DNA from: Theocolax elegans
Lineage: Eukaryota; Arthropoda; Insecta; Hymenoptera; Cerocephalidae
Direction of reading: 5' to 3'
Assembly (NCBI GenBank): GCA_026168455.1
Contig: CM047425.1
Location: 97,095,580 to 97,159,579, forward strand
Length of the DNA: 64,000 bases
The notes beneath the pieces were generated by a model. That model was not told where the DNA came from and ran no database searches. It saw nothing but the letters and a program-made list of their open reading frames with translations. Positions 1 through 14,289 of the stretch are shown here, in pieces. Within the stretch, counting starts at the first letter, position 1. Each line of letters opens with the position of its first letter. Position numbers and translations under genes: made by a program.

Positions 1-391
1 GAATAAATAAATAAATACATATATATATATTATGCAGTATCAGAAGTAAATATATATATATATTATGAATATACGTATACAAATGTGTGGGTGTAAGGAA
101 GAAGCTTAAAAGGAACAAATGAAAAAGAATAAATCATTGAAAGAACGAACGTATTTTGACCAAAACCTAGGAAATCACTGTGCAATTGATCAGGCACTGC
201 GTTACGTTGATAACAACAAAACGAGTCGAATAAAAGAGCTGGAACGAAGAGAGGTCACAAAATAATTTCGTAGCCATTTACGGGCTCGATAAATTACGGT
301 ATAAAAAATATTTATAAAGAAAAGGTACTCTAAATATATGCGGACATCTATATCTTTTACTCACAATTTTGTTTTATGGAATAGATCTGCA

Positions 392-418
392 ATATATATA
401 TATATATATATATATATA
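392..418. repeat. (TA)n microsatellite
   Basis: Uninterrupted alternating AT run of about 27 bases. Similar tracts flank the small element at 8520-8658 and occur near 15,430, 39,413 and 62,180. Confidence 0.9.
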
Positions 419-3400
419 CCGTAGCGTGTTCGAGCTTATTAATTTATAAAAAAAATCATAAGATTAAAAAGAAACGTCCTCGCGTATAGGATCACAGCTA
501 TAATTTATCTTACATTAATCAAAATGTGAGATAGGTATATTTTATTTTTTGAAAAGAGTTAGATTGTGCATAGCCTACAAGAAAAGTGTACCGTTAAATA
601 TTAAAGAGTTGATGAGTATAAGTGTCTCAGTCATATTGATATATGTTTAAATAAAGCTTTCTTGTAAATATAATACTTATACATTCGGCGCACACGCATA
701 TACACGCGTACATTCACACGTACCCACACACCCTCACACCCACACACACAGACACACGAATGATAGGATACGCATTGACACTCGCAAACAAACCTCGCTT
801 TGGTAAAGTTGTAAATAAGTAATTATCCAAATCTGATGTAAAAATTGAGTATACGTGAGTCCGATGTGTTACGAAACGCTAAGTTATCAAACGTGTATGT
901 GAAGTATAATTCGATATATATGGCACAATAAACCACACGATAAATTTATATATACAAATATATACATATATATATATACATACACATATATAAATATATA
1001 ATTAGGACAAGGCAATTAATTTTTTCGAGGTACATTAAATATCCGTACGATCGTTTGACTATTACAAAAAAAAATCCAAAATGTAATTGTTTGAATACAA
1101 TGTAGAGCATAAATTAGTAATATACAGTACATTATGACATGAATAAATAAAAGCATCTCAGGATATTTAGTTGCTTAATCCTTATATTTACGTGCATAAA
1201 TACACCGGCGCACAATCTCTCTTCTAAAAAAGACACATTTACTGAATGCAAACAGACACCCAATGTTTCACGTGCACTCACCCACAAGCACATACTCATA
1301 AGCACACACATACGCATACACACGTGTACATATATTTTCACAAAGTTGCATAAGGCGAAAGTTATTTTTTACGAAAGATCAGAAGTGATGGTTTAGATAA
1401 CTTGAAAAAAAATTAAATATAGTAAAAGAGAGAAAAAAAGTTTGTAAACTAAATATTTTACAAAGGGCAGAGAATACTAGAATAAAAATGTAGACTTTTT
1501 CATTTTAAAATTGTCATGTGCAAAGTGAATTGATAGTTATTGAAAAGAAAGCATGTATAAAATTGATAATTTTGTAACACGTTGTTACCTATTTTTATTT
1601 GATCACGTATTAATTTTTAAAATAATAATAAAATGATGCAGATATTACAAGGGTATTAGTTTTATTGTAGAAAAATGTTAATTAATTTAATGAAAAAATT
1701 TCCATGTGCTCTAGTATACTCTTTCCTGAACAAGACAGAAAGTTAGCTAGCAATTAATTATGCGTATACGCGTGTGGCGTTACGTTGTTGTAGAAATAAA
1801 TATGTATTCAAGTAAAAAAAAAATAATAATAAAGACGATGCGAATATGAATCGCGGAGGTTCGACTCGGTGAACTATGCTTTTATTACAGGGTAAAAGTC
1901 ATTTATAGAACGGAAAGATTGCGAGGGTAAAAGGTACGACAAGAAAAGATTCGGGTAACAGGAAATAAAGTCACTAGCCGTGCGAAAAATCTGTAACCCA
2001 TTTTATCTAAAAATGTGATTGTAGTAATCCACAATATTCACATATATTTTAAAGCTTCTTGCATAAGAAGTTTTTATATTTTACTACTTTAATACGTGTA
2101 TAATACAATAACTATGAGTATTTTAGAAAAATAAAAATGTAACTGTTTTTACGATGTGAAATGTACGAAAAAACTGACAAATATACTTACAAATTAAAAC
2201 AATTAAAGCATTAATTCTTAACATATTTTTTGCCAGATTACACGAATTAGGTATTTATTGAAAATGATATTTAAAAATTTGTTCTTTGTCTAAAATATCT
2301 TGAAATAGTTCAAGAAATCAGAATGAATATTAATGGAGATTAACAATAGTATTTTAAATGTATTGTGTAAGTGTACAGAAAATTAAATATTTGCATTGCA
2401 CGATAAAAAATAAGCGTGGAAGGAAAAATTAAAGTTCTTTTACATATAAAATGACGGAAGAGAAGTTTCTTTAGAGAACATGCGCATTGCTTCTTTTTCA
2501 TGCTTTCTATTCCAGATTACTCGAGTATAAAATAATAAATGCGCTTTTTTCTTATTAAACATTTGCAAACACTTGAAGAGATACAGCTAACCATGTGCAA
2601 TTTTTAAACACAATACGCCCGTGTTTTTTTGAATATAATTATTTACGTACTACTTTGACTAATATGTGCTTTATAATCAGTGAATATGCGAGTATCGCTT
2701 AATTTATTAATAAAATATCGAAATTTAAACATTTTAGGATAAAAGTGTGAATTCTTTTACGTAACTGGATAAGTCGGCTATACACATGTTTGCAAATTCT
2801 GCTTACGGTTTTGTTGTTAAAAGTTTATTCGATATCAGAAAAAATATTTTCAAAATGATTATGGGCAAATCCTATTACCTCTATCCGCTCAGAATATCAG
2901 AAACCGCAAACGTATCTTCAGTTTCGTACGCTTCCTTCGATCACGTTGATGTCAAACGCGTCAATGTAGGTAAATACAAAATAAATGTTGATGCCAAAAA
3001 AACGAAATTATTCCGTGCACGTATAGCCCAGCGAAAATCGAAAATATGAACACACCCACGTAAGCTCTGAAGGTCGTATATAAAAATCGCAAGTTTTGCA
3101 ATATACTCTAATTAAACTGATCGGTCATGCGTAAAAGTTCGCTTCGGCGGTTTTCGCGCGTCACGTCGGCTCTTTCAATTTTGATTATATACCCTTCGTG
3201 ATGCACACCTAGGTTTCGTTGATCAAAAACATGTATCCATATACCAGTTCGAATAAATAGTTGGTTATCAATTATTTGCGGTCGATGACTAGAGTCATGG
3301 ATTTTAACGGATCAAATAAAATACATCGTACATTCAGTAATAATTATTGCATCTTGGTTATTATGTATGGCTTCAAAGATTGTTTATTACACATTGATTT

Positions 3401-6400
3401 ACTTTTGCTTACTAAAAACGTGTGAGATATAAACAAGTTAAATGAAACAATGATCATTTGTTTAACAAGGTACGCATAAATGACTAATATTCAATTAATG
3501 TGAAAAGACAATCAGTGTTGTTACAGTTTATTTTGTAAATTTGCAATTTAAAGTCGTTTAAATACAAAACTACGAGATATTTTGTTAGATATTATTAATT
3601 AAGTAATATCTCGAGAAGGAAAATAAAAAAATTAATAAGCTAATTTAATATTAATGGGTTGATGCGCGCATTGTATACTTTTTATTGATTATATACAAAA
3701 ATATATGTAGGTGAGTAATAAAAAGTTTGTCAATTAATGAAGGCAATCTGGTCGACGAATTACTAGCACGTATTTTACTACAAAAATTTGTTTACATAAA
3801 ATTTATAACATTCCATTGCTTTGTATGTTAGTTGCAAATAGATAAATACTAACAATTTATTGAATACACAGTATTATAATATAAAATTAACACTAATTTC
3901 CTGTTTTCATTTGTTACTGGAAGATAAATGATAAAACATATAATATTGTATAAAATAAATGTTGCAGTTTCGATAGACAATCATCTAATCCATTGATCGT
4001 GCACTATAGTTTAAAAAATAATGGTTCACTTTTGTGGTGCAATTGATTAGCTCAATTGGTTGTTGATACATAAAGCGAAATTACTAATTTATAGAAGCCA
4101 GCAAGAGAAGTAATCAAATATTCGTTTGTAGATTTAAAAAAGGTATTTGAAATTGAAATAGATATCTACATAAATAGTTGCGTTACTTTTTTTTTGGTAG
4201 CCCTTGCAATAAGGTACGAATTAGAAGATACGTTAGGAGACAAAGGGAATTTCAATTCTGTATAATAAGATATTTTTGAAAATTGATACGACACTTATGT
4301 CAATTAATAATATATCATTCAAACTTAAAGATGGAAAAAGGTTGTATTGTAACATTGTTTCCGAGACGGACCTCCACGTATGAAAATTGCGAAATGTGAA
4401 ATAATTCCTGTCTTAATGAGATGAGAAAAAAACAGCGACATATACACCAAAACGAAATTATAATTAGCAGTTGTATTTACGGCGATTTCCCTCATAATGA
4501 ATAAGCCTGTATACTATGTATAAGTAAGCGACGTCATTTTCCTCCTGTTACTTTAAATCTACCCTTTCAGACCCCTCGCATCCATCTAAATCTAACTAAT
4601 GTCTACAGCGATAACTTTGAAATGAAAACCAAAAAGAAAATGTTTGTTGATTGATGTGTAATCTAAAAATACGTAAACAAATTATACTTACGAATATTAA
4701 TAAATAAAATTTAATTGTAAAAAGTTGAAAATCTTCTAAAGATTGAAAAATTAATTCTAATAATAAAATAAAAGATAATGATAATAATTTCATATTTTCG
4801 AAGTAATTCGAAATATACTGAAAATTTTGGTCTGAAGGGGTCAGAGTTATTAGGCTTACTAGTGCGATCATCAATATTAATGATGTAACAATTGAATAAT
4901 GTACTGGTATCAAGCTCAAATGAACGTCCTACTTACAAAACAAAAAATCCTGTGTAATATTCACCATTCACACTATTTACGAGAACAATCAATGTGCTTT
5001 GCACACGACAAATCTGTACATTATATATACATTAATTAAATATACAATGAGAGAAATAATAGTAAATAATGCCAAATATTTGTTACCATTGAAGTATATT
5101 TACATAATCCCTAGTATTTTGTCAATTTTATTTTCGTTGGAAAATCAAAAAATTTGTAAACATCGTATATTATATTAAAATGCATACACAATGTAACGCC
5201 AAATTTGTAGCATTCAATAACATAACTGTGTGTAACTGGCTACGAGGCAATTTTTATTTCAACCGACTAACAAAAGAAATAATAAACTAACAGTGTAAGA
5301 ATCGAAAAAGCGACGCGCTCCCGCTCGTCACTCGCCACTCGCGCTAACGTTCGATATTGTGAATTAATTGTCTTTATCATTCTTATCATGTAAAATTACG
5401 CATTACATGCATATGCGTCTTCGTAGAAAATGTATTAACTCCGACGTAAAAAAAGAAAAAAATCTAAGGATGATATTAAATTAGATTTTCATGATTGGTC
5501 ATTCAATCCTCGCCAATGTTCTCAATGTAAACGTATACGCAGAATATGCAAAGCTGTCGTAAATTTTTTCGTATATTTTTCCTTTAACAGAGTCATATAC
5601 ATACATATATATATATACATACATACATTGTAAGCGAAATTTCGGTGTGTGACAAAATTATATAAGCACGGCAAAACAATTTTTTAGAATTCCACGTACT
5701 AAAATATGATTGAAAAGAGAGTATTCAATGTGTAGGGCATCGTGGATAAAACATATGGTTGAGATAATGAAAGTATAAAATCAGAAAGGAATATTGGTAG
5801 CTTGATTCATCTTAAACTGGCCTCGATACATAAATGTTCAAAGCGAAAGAAGTACGTTATTGCAAAATTCAAATCGTGGTCGATTTCTTTTTCCTCTCTT
5901 CCAAACTGTATTGAATTAATAGATTACGATTAGTGAACATTCGATCGAAACTGCATGGATTCAAAGACAAGTAAACCATCAACGACGCTGTGTCACATTT
6001 ATTCGGATCTACGTAATTGATTCGAATGAAAATGAACGCTTCCAGAGCTACCGCATAATCACTAATTCGAATCTAATACGAGTGTACATTGTATAGTTTA
6101 AAATGTGTTATTTCCAAACGTGACATACGTTTCGGAAGACATGCGAAATTAGGCGTATGTACCAACCGAGTGAAAACAACATCATGTATAGCAAACTACT
6201 TGGATTTTGCTTCGTTTGATTTATTTATCTAATTTGTTGAATACTGTTATTTGATACAAGCGCAAAGATACTTGGATACTATTAAACTATCAGATAATTC
6301 ATGAGACAAAGTTATATTTATTCAGAGTAGTTGTTTTACTTTATAACCAAAATGTGGCGTAGTAAAAACGTGTTGTATTTGACACGAATACAAAAAAGAC

Positions 6401-7349
6401 ACATCCATAGAGAGTAACTATTTGAAACCTGGTGCAATTTAACCTTGACAATCTTGATGAAGAATGAAATTATTTATGAATTAGTCGAAAAAAAAGTCGA
6501 TATTTGACATTAGAATGACGAAACTTTACGTTTGTTACGATGGCGATATTTTTCCCAGCTTAGGTCCTCATCATTTTACGGCCCATTTATAATTTCATCT
6601 TTCGAGCGCCCAGTTTATTTGGCTCTATTTCTCTCCTGTGGGATATTGGCTAACGAAAGATGGAAATCGTGGGATACGCAGCAGAAGAGGCGACCCGCGC
6701 ATATAAAACAATGGGAGGCGACGCGAGCAAAATGCTGAAAGGAGCTTTGATAAACAAATTTTACATTAATTATATACGCGATATTATTATACAACTTTAA
6801 CTATCATCTAGGTATATTAAAATACAGTTTGCGAATGATCGTAATACGATAACTTATTAAGAGACGAAGTGATGTCATCAAAGTGTAATGTGTAGAATAC
6901 TTATTCGAGAGAATAATCTTCATTCTATCAAACAGTATGCACACACGCTTTTCGTTTCTCTTAAATCCTTATTCTTCTTTTACTATACCTTTCCCTTTTA
7001 CTTATCCCTAAAACTTTTGAATAACACGTTTTACTACAATAATTTTGATTATTTTTTACAGTATAACGTATACCTGATATTGTACCTATATTAACGCAAT
7101 AATACCAGACAAGTTAAAAGAAAACGCCGCTTTAAAACCTGTATTGTAAAATATTAGATTCGAAAAATGTAATGTTATTTGTTACATTTGTTATCAAAAG
7201 TTTTAGGTAATATCGCATCGAAGCACCCCATATAAATAATACTCGAACGCACTCTTTATTTCGGGTACAGCCAAAACCTTCATCGATACAAGGTAACGGA
7301 TTAATCAGAGATAAATGAAACAATATTAAACAAGATAAATAAATAAATA

Positions 7350-7370
7350 AACAGAGCCAGTGGCTCTGTT
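7350..7370. repeat. 21-bp near-perfect palindrome
   Basis: Two 10-base arms (AACAGAGCCA and TGGCTCTGTT) around a single central base at 7360. It sits in a moderately GC-rich patch without a gene. It could be a dimeric transcription-factor site or simply chance; no partner copy was seen. Confidence 0.6.
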
Positions 7371-7958
7371 CGCACGAATTTCCACCGGTCGGGACCACTT
7401 TGCGTCACGTATGCCACGGTACAATACTTGTAGTCAATTATATTAAATGAATTATAAAAAAAAATAAAAAAACTTATAATCGACCGCGGTCTTTTCGAGC
7501 TACAATAAAAAAAAATGAAAATTTAGTGAAGAAACTGTAACACACAACACTGAACCACACCGATAATACCTTTAGAAGTTCCATCATAAGGGATAAGCTA
7601 GTATGTCTGTTGTTAGTGCACGAACGTGCACGACATCGGTGTGACAATCAAGTCAATGATATAATAATTACCTTACCTTTCATTGCAAACATTTCTATTG
7701 AACTACACTTTATTTTTTATTGGCCTTTCACTGTATAATATGTCATAATTAACAATAAATTTATATTTTAAAATTAGCTAAATATTTTAAATGTTTACGC
7801 TAAGGTGGTTCATGACTAAGTTTCATCAGTTTAAACGACACTGGTTTTATTATTTTGATTTACATATGGATATTGGATACCTTAAAAGCACGTAATTAAA
7901 TTACAAACCTGCACGTTTTCAATGAGATAATAATGGAATATTCTATTCTCGATACAGT

Positions 7959-7983
7959 GTGCGTAAAATGCGATTTTACGCAC
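7959..7983. repeat. short hairpin-forming inverted repeat
   Basis: Arms GTGCGTAAAA (7959-7968) and TTTTACGCAC (7974-7983) are perfect complements around a 5-base loop. It lies about 50 bases upstream of the foldback unit at 8036-8144 and may belong to the same repetitive element. Confidence 0.6.
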
Positions 7984-8035
7984 TGTTTGTTTTTTAAAAA
8001 TCGCATTTACACCTCTTGTATCAAAAAACATTGTT

Positions 8036-8144
8036 CGATACCCGTGTAAAAGATGATTATCAACTCGTGCGAGTGTTGCCCTCGCTTCGCTCGGATGATG
8101 AAACTGTCGCTCGTTTGAAAATCAGCACTTTCACACTGGTATCG
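8036..8144. mobile_element. small foldback (MITE-like) repeat
   Basis: The arm at 8036-8074 (starting CGATACCCGTGTAAAAG) and the reverse complement of 8108-8144 (starting CGATACCAGTGTGAAAG) match along roughly 37-39 bases with several mismatches. They enclose a GC-rich loop containing CTCGCTTCGCTCG. There is no coding capacity. The structure fits an aged palindromic interspersed element; no target duplication was identified. Confidence 0.55.
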
Positions 8145-8519
8145 ATAAGTCTAAAAATTACGTTTATATATCGAAAATAAACGACGTATGAACCGCCTCA
8201 AATATTATAATAATACATTATACAAGAATAGTCATAATTAATAACGAAACAGAATTTTTTTATTATTAGGTTTTGATACGACTAAATTAAATTTATCGAT
8301 TAAAATCGAATTTAATTATCTGTTTAATTTATAACTCTCGATGAATATGTAATTACAATATATTTTAAGTGTTTATAAATAACAAATAATTTTTAAATAA
8401 ACTTAGATTTGTGTTTACTATTGCGGTAACAGCAGCGTGCGCGAACACAAATATTTGTAAAAGAACCTTATAAAGAAGTTTTGTAGAAATTTGTATATAG
8501 ATATATATATATATATATA

Positions 8520-8658
8520 CCCTAGTAGAAATGAAAGCATTTATGAAACGTTTTTTTGACCAAAAATTGGCCATTTGGTCAAAAATGGCCAATAATTCTA
8601 CAATTAATGGCCAAAAAATATTTTCACCTAACCTTAAAATGCTCAATTTCCACTAGGG
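8520..8658. mobile_element. TA-flanked MITE, 139 bp
   Basis: Terminal inverted repeats begin CCCTAGTAGAAATG (left, 8520 on) and CCCTAGTGGAAATTG (right end read on the minus strand) and continue with GCATTT on both sides. The element is flanked by TA on each side within (TA)n tracts. The inside is AT-rich and partly self-complementary (two copies of TGGCCAAT-like sequence) and encodes nothing convincing. TA flanks and short inverted ends suggest a non-autonomous Tc1/mariner-type element; family assignment is inference. Confidence 0.65.
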
Positions 8659-8659
8659 T

Positions 8660-11600
8660 ATATATATATATATATATGAATACATATAAGTACCAAAGAA
8701 TCTCTAATGTATTAGGATCTCTCCTTGGAATCTTCCTATATACACTTGTGGATTATTAGTTGACATTAGGCACAAATTTCACGTGGCACCTCTGCAGTTG
8801 TTTTAGTCACTAAGGAAATAAGATTTTTTGCGCACGTTCCTGTAACCGCGATATTATTACTTTGTAAAAAAATCAATTTTACTCGTTGTTACGTTTATTT
8901 ATTTTGTTATTCTTCAGATAGATACATGCGAGATTCGAAATAAGTATGTGTTGTTTTGATATTTCGCAGATAAATTTTATATTGATACAATATAAAATAT
9001 TGATTTCTATACGACAGACCAGTTGAAGCGTGATAAAGCCTAACGATGAGACTGTTTGCTTTATTTTATGTTTTGAAATTTGTTTTTTACATCACCGATA
9101 TTATATATAAATTTTGAGCACATAGATTATACAGGAAGAGAATCGCCGATGACTAAGTAACGCAGACAGAGACGATCGATCGAGAGAAAATAAATCTAGT
9201 TTTCCCAAGATATAAAAGAAAAATAACGAAGTAGAGAGAGAGATAATGAACAAAAGGAGAATGACAGAAAAAGGAGGACGATTGTATGTATTATTTGAGT
9301 AGATAGACAATTATTCGTCGATCGAGTTTGTTTTAGTTATAGAATTTTTGGAAATTGAAACCAATAAACTAAAAAATTATAAATACATACGTAGGTGGTA
9401 GGTTATTGTTACCTTACGTACATTTTTGAGTATGTGCATAACATATCTACGAATACATATGTACGAAAAAAAAAAAATAAATTCTGCGTAATACGTTAAA
9501 TGTTGTTAGGTTATATATGTATAAATATTATAATAAATGTTAACAAGAACGTTGTATGTATAATTATAGAGTCAAGGACAAACAAAAACAAACCTGTACG
9601 TAAAAGATATTTCTGTAGTTACAATAAAATGATCATACATAACGAATTTTTTGTTTTATAAATCTAATAAAGCCAAACCCTGTACTCGAATGTTTTACTT
9701 GGTTTTTATCAGAAACAAAGATTTAGTTATAATCTGCTCCTTTCGTAATTTTAATTGGAAACTAATATTTATTTTGCATTTGCTTGATTATCTACTTTAC
9801 AGAGTCCTTAGATACCCTATAACTTCAAATATTAAAAGGCAGAATAACGTATAAATGTATTATTCGCTTCTATACCAAATATTCATTTTATTATTTTTAT
9901 CATGGTTCTTATAACTGTAGCAATTATCTTTTACATTTCGTATCGCAGACTTTTCCAATATTTTACATTTTATTCGAGACATTCAGCACGTACATGCAAT
10001 ATTAAATATTTATAAAAAATATATCATACATAATGAAAAAGATAATAAAGAAAAAAAATTCAGAATTATTTATGATAATTATTATTAATTATGATTTTCT
10101 TATTTCTTATTACTAATTATTACATATTTTGTAGTTGTTAAAATTGATAAAAAAATTTGCTTATTTTAGTATAATTATCGCCGACTGTGACTAACATTTT
10201 TATATTTGATCTAACATAATAATTTGAAATCCATAACATTCTGTAAAAGTAACGTATTTTGTTTTAACGTTTAGACGTACACTGGCGTCCATCATACCTG
10301 TCCACAAATACGTGTAATTTTAGATGAATTTTGAAATTATATATTGATCTTAAACAATGTAGAATTATCCAAAAATGTAATATGAAAGTATGTTTTTGAA
10401 TTTCATAATTAATTAAGATTGATTTCCTTCGATAATTTTATTTTCGAAAGTTAACATAATTAGCTTATATTATATATACTCATAAGTAAATTATATAACT
10501 CTTATATTTGTACATATACTAGTCAGTTAGAATCATGTTTATTTAATAAACTAGATATAATGAATTGAAAACTAAAAGAAATTTGCGGAAAAAAGTGCAT
10601 TTATTTCTGAATATTTTATTTTTTTATATTGTTATTGTTTTATTTACCTTTTAAAGTATTTGAAAAGTATAAACAAATATATAATCTTATAGCTCGCAAA
10701 CTTATTTAAATGTGATAAATAGATAATTAATTAGATAATATTTCAATAATTAATAATATTTTACTTATTCACTTATATTCTCCTTATATCTATTGTTTTT
10801 GCTTTTAAGTTTACTCTAAGAAGGAACTATACTATATGTATACTTGGATTGTAAGTGCGAATATCCACACCGATATCTTTAATAAGGTTGGGAGAATAAA
10901 AGTTGACTTTGGAAGCAGCTTAATTAAATAACTAAGGTCACATCTTCAAATAGGGTAGTGAAAACTTAGTAGATATAAGGAAACGTAGTTACAGCTAGAA
11001 AAGAAGAAGGGGTGTTGGCAGGGAAGGAAAAGGGGTGGTTCCAAGAAAAATAAAAACATAGTACGGAAGAGTGAGTTTACCTTGAGAAGGAAAAGTGCGA
11101 GAGCATTAGCCGATGCTACCGGGAGACGTTCGCAAGAGTGCTCGAATAACGAATGAGCCAATACTGAAAGTGGAAGGTGGGGAAAAGCGCGAGGAGAGCA
11201 AAAAAAGAGACAGAAACGCACTAGGTATTCTATATAGAGGAAAAGTCGAGAGATCTATGTTGAGATAAGTCGAGATTGCCAGTGGTGAGGCGAGGTACGT
11301 CAACGGGAAGATGGCAAATGCAAGATGAAAAAAGAGAAAGAGTGAAAGAGAGAGAGAGAGAGAGAAAGGATACCAGTATCCATTTCACTTTACCTTCCCT
11401 TTACCTACGTGGCTTTTGAAAATTTTAGTGCAAAAACATCCTCTACGTATTTGTTCAGCTTTCACTATTTTTTTATTTGCATCAGGATCTTGTTATTTGC
11501 ATCATTCTTATTCAAATTTGCGCAAGTTATAAAAATAATTAGTAATACGATAAACTTATTTTGTAGTGACATTAAAGTACGAACAAAAATTGATTACGAT

Positions 11601-14040
11601 AAAGTCAAATAAAAGACTTCTAATTAGTCTAATCCACAGAGACTTAAGTTGCGCTAAAAAAATTTTATATTTGTTTTCTTTAGTAGTTATTTGCAGCAGT
11701 TGATCCTCTTGAAAATTTTGAACAAATCGTTTAATTTGCTTACAATGTTATCTAATTACTGATAATGTACCTACTATGTTACAACTATTGAGGTGTTCTT
11801 GGTCAACAGCTCTCGATATCAATAAAAATTACTTTTTCTATCTAAACGATTAAAATATTCTTTTCCATAACAGATTTCACACCGATGGAAATAAGTGATA
11901 ATGGATCAATAATATTTAATACCCTAAAATACTAGAGTGAATTACTAAAGAAAATGAGAAAATTTATTTTATCAGTCATTACATTAATAGATGAGAAGTT
12001 AAAGCATTAAACTGGGTTAAGTACACAGAATCCGGCCGAACGCCTCGACTATTTATGGAATCGACCGTACTCCAACCACGTCCTACGTACCACAGTGAAG
12101 CAAATTAATCGAATGTCTTTTTGATCGATTTATCAAATGATGCGGAAAAACTTTTTATTACTCACATTTTTGCTGTATCCTTACTTTTTATGTTTCTGTT
12201 TCTTTCAAAGCTAAATCCCTTTATTTTTCTATACCATTACACCACATAGTAAAAACAAAAGGTAGTCGAATATCTTTATATTTTGATACTCGCAATTTAA
12301 TTGACAAATAAACATTTATCTCCAGATAATTGTATAGTTGTATACTTTATAAATACATTTAGAAATTACTAAATATATACAAACACAATACGTATTCTCT
12401 TCATTCTTCTGAATTATTTTTTAAACCTTACTTATTACTGATAATACTTTATGAGATTTCCTTAAGTGTAGCTACACACTTTTTCCTGATATTTATTTTA
12501 ATTTTGGTTTATCGAAATCTATCTAAAATATAGACAAATAAATATACACTGGTCAAACTAGTTAAAAACTAAATTTTATAAACACGCTTAAAAAATTACA
12601 ATAAATTTATGTTAATAACTCCTCTGTCACTTTAATTCACCGTGATAAATATAAATGTTCTTAGTTTAAATATTCATTTAATTTACAGTTTTGCCTAGAT
12701 TATTCAATTTTTTTTGTTAAACCATTTCATCTGAATCAATTTTGTGTTTCGTTTTACAAAACTAATAGCTTCTTTGTCTTCCCTTGATTCTTCTCTGAGT
12801 CTCCCCTCCCGACACTATACTACCACACATTCATTTTATCTTTTGGTTTTTCAGCTATGAGAAAGGCTTTAAATTGGAAAGCGCAGCTCGACATTCGTTA
12901 GGATATGTAAATGAATCGTGTGAATCGCATCGCTCTATAAATATGTAAATTGCGAGCATACGCGGTCTCAACGAAGATAGACTGTATTTCGAAAAGCCTG
13001 GTGGGACACGAATACGGATCGACGAAAATGAGAAAGAAAGAGAGAGAGAGAGAGATGACGCAGAAAGGGACATATAGGTACAAGTAGATGCAAAAAGTGA
13101 AAATCAAACCCAGTAACGTGCGAAAGGAAAGTCGTATAGGAAAGAGAAATGTATAGGGATTAAACAGAAGTGTGAGAATATTTTATATGCTTGTATCGAT
13201 TTGGATTTCAAATATGTTCCATTTTTATACATTTCTCTTTCTCTCTTTTCAATTTTACAAAAACATCATTTGAATGCTTTCAATTTTCCAGGCACAATTA
13301 AAGATTGTAAATTTTATGTTTTTGTTACTTATTTTTTGTGACAGATAAATTATGTGGGATGTACATGTATAATAAAAGAAAAAGTTATCATTTCCGATGT
13401 TTATATTTTTTTTTTGTACTGATTCGGTAGAAGATAAGTCATATTAGTTTATTTTTTAACCTTTATTATCATAACGTAAGATTGAAAAAACTTTTATCTA
13501 CTATTATGTAAAAAAGTAGTCTGATGCAAATTTATGCCTTACAACTAAATACTTGTATCATCGGTAAATTACAGTGATGGGCATCGATAGGCACATCATC
13601 GAATGATTCAGGAATAAGGCATTAATAGAGTTACTTATGTTTTCGTGGTCCCAAATAAAGTAAGAATGAACCAAAAATATATTTAACTTGAATTAATTAA
13701 TACTCGGCCATTGCATAAATATCCTATTTATATTCGCTTCCTCCAAACGTTCTGTCAACTCGTTTTATTTAATAGCCTATAATCTAGTTATTACGTTTGC
13801 GAATTCGTAAAAGCATGTAAACGTAAAAAAAAATTACGTGATTATGGTTTGTAGATTTAAAACGTACTTTTAATATCACTGAGTTAATAAAATGTTAAAC
13901 AACTCATATTACAAATGAGATGCGCGCACAAAAAACATCTAATAATTTCACTTTTATATACCATTTCTAAAATACAAAAAACAAAGACATTCTTTCCATG
14001 GGAAAAATCGTAAAATGATTCGACGCGTAGCAGATTTAGT
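8660..14040. other. gene-poor AT-rich region
   Basis: No gene is supported. Contents are AT-rich DNA, (GA)n tracts at about 11,346-11,366 and 13,030-13,055, and GC-richer islands near 10,950-11,340, 12,030-12,110 and 12,880-13,030. The overlapping short ORFs in these islands come from purine/pyrimidine-skewed low-complexity sequence and are not treated as genes. Confidence 0.55.
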
Positions 14041-14072
14041 TTCATATTTTTAAAGAACGACTAATATATTAC

Positions 14073-14283
14073 CGATTTCTGAGAAAAGGCTTTTTCCTAC
14101 TCGGTCAATGAAACTATTAACATCATTTAGTAATACCGAATTAGGCGCGTATTCAATAATCTCTTCCAGCCTCATTCCAATATTCCAATCATAAATAGTT
14201 TTTGCTGTTGACCACGAAGGTAATTGATACATGCGAATCGTGGTCTCAAGAACCAGTCGTAATTTCCGTTCTCTGGGCTTCGC
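14073..14283 (-). CDS. unidentified exon-like ORF (possible single exon or gene remnant)
   Basis: On the minus strand an open frame runs from about 14,283 through an ATG at 14,230-14,232 and ends at a good splice donor (ATCG then gtaatat, boundary 14,073/14,072). The inferred peptide looks protein-like: mixed composition, with MYQLPSWSTAKTIYDW near its start and RLEEIIEYAPNSVLLNDVNS in the middle. The frame stays open about 17 codons upstream of the ATG, so the ATG may be internal. No adjoining exon could be traced toward lower coordinates and no family was recognised. It may be one exon of a gene with distant exons, a remnant, or chance. Confidence 0.3.
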
Positions 14284-14289
14284 AGATGA

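Larger units (their letters stand above)
1..7900. other. gene-poor AT-rich region, no supported gene
   Basis: No recognisable gene. The stretch is AT-rich with (TA)n tracts (392-418 and several near 960-990 and 5600) and short CA/GT-rich patches near 690-770 and 1250-1330. A few patches have higher GC (about 2860-3200, 5300-5350, 6540-6740 and 7200-7420) and could be regulatory islands, but nothing identifies them. Open frames here, such as 2786-3049 (+) and 4596-4919 (-), are of a length expected by chance at this base composition and match no family I recognise. Confidence 0.6.

Noticed and set aside
2786..3049. 87-codon frame on the plus strand
   Set aside because: Composition is somewhat protein-like, but no homologue, promoter or splice partner could be recognised; kept only as a remark in the region entry.
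4596..4919. 107-codon hydrophobic frame on the minus strand, reminiscent of a membrane protein
   Set aside because: About one frame of this length is expected by chance in 64 kb at this AT content; hydrophobic residues follow from T-rich codons; no family pattern or supporting splice sites.
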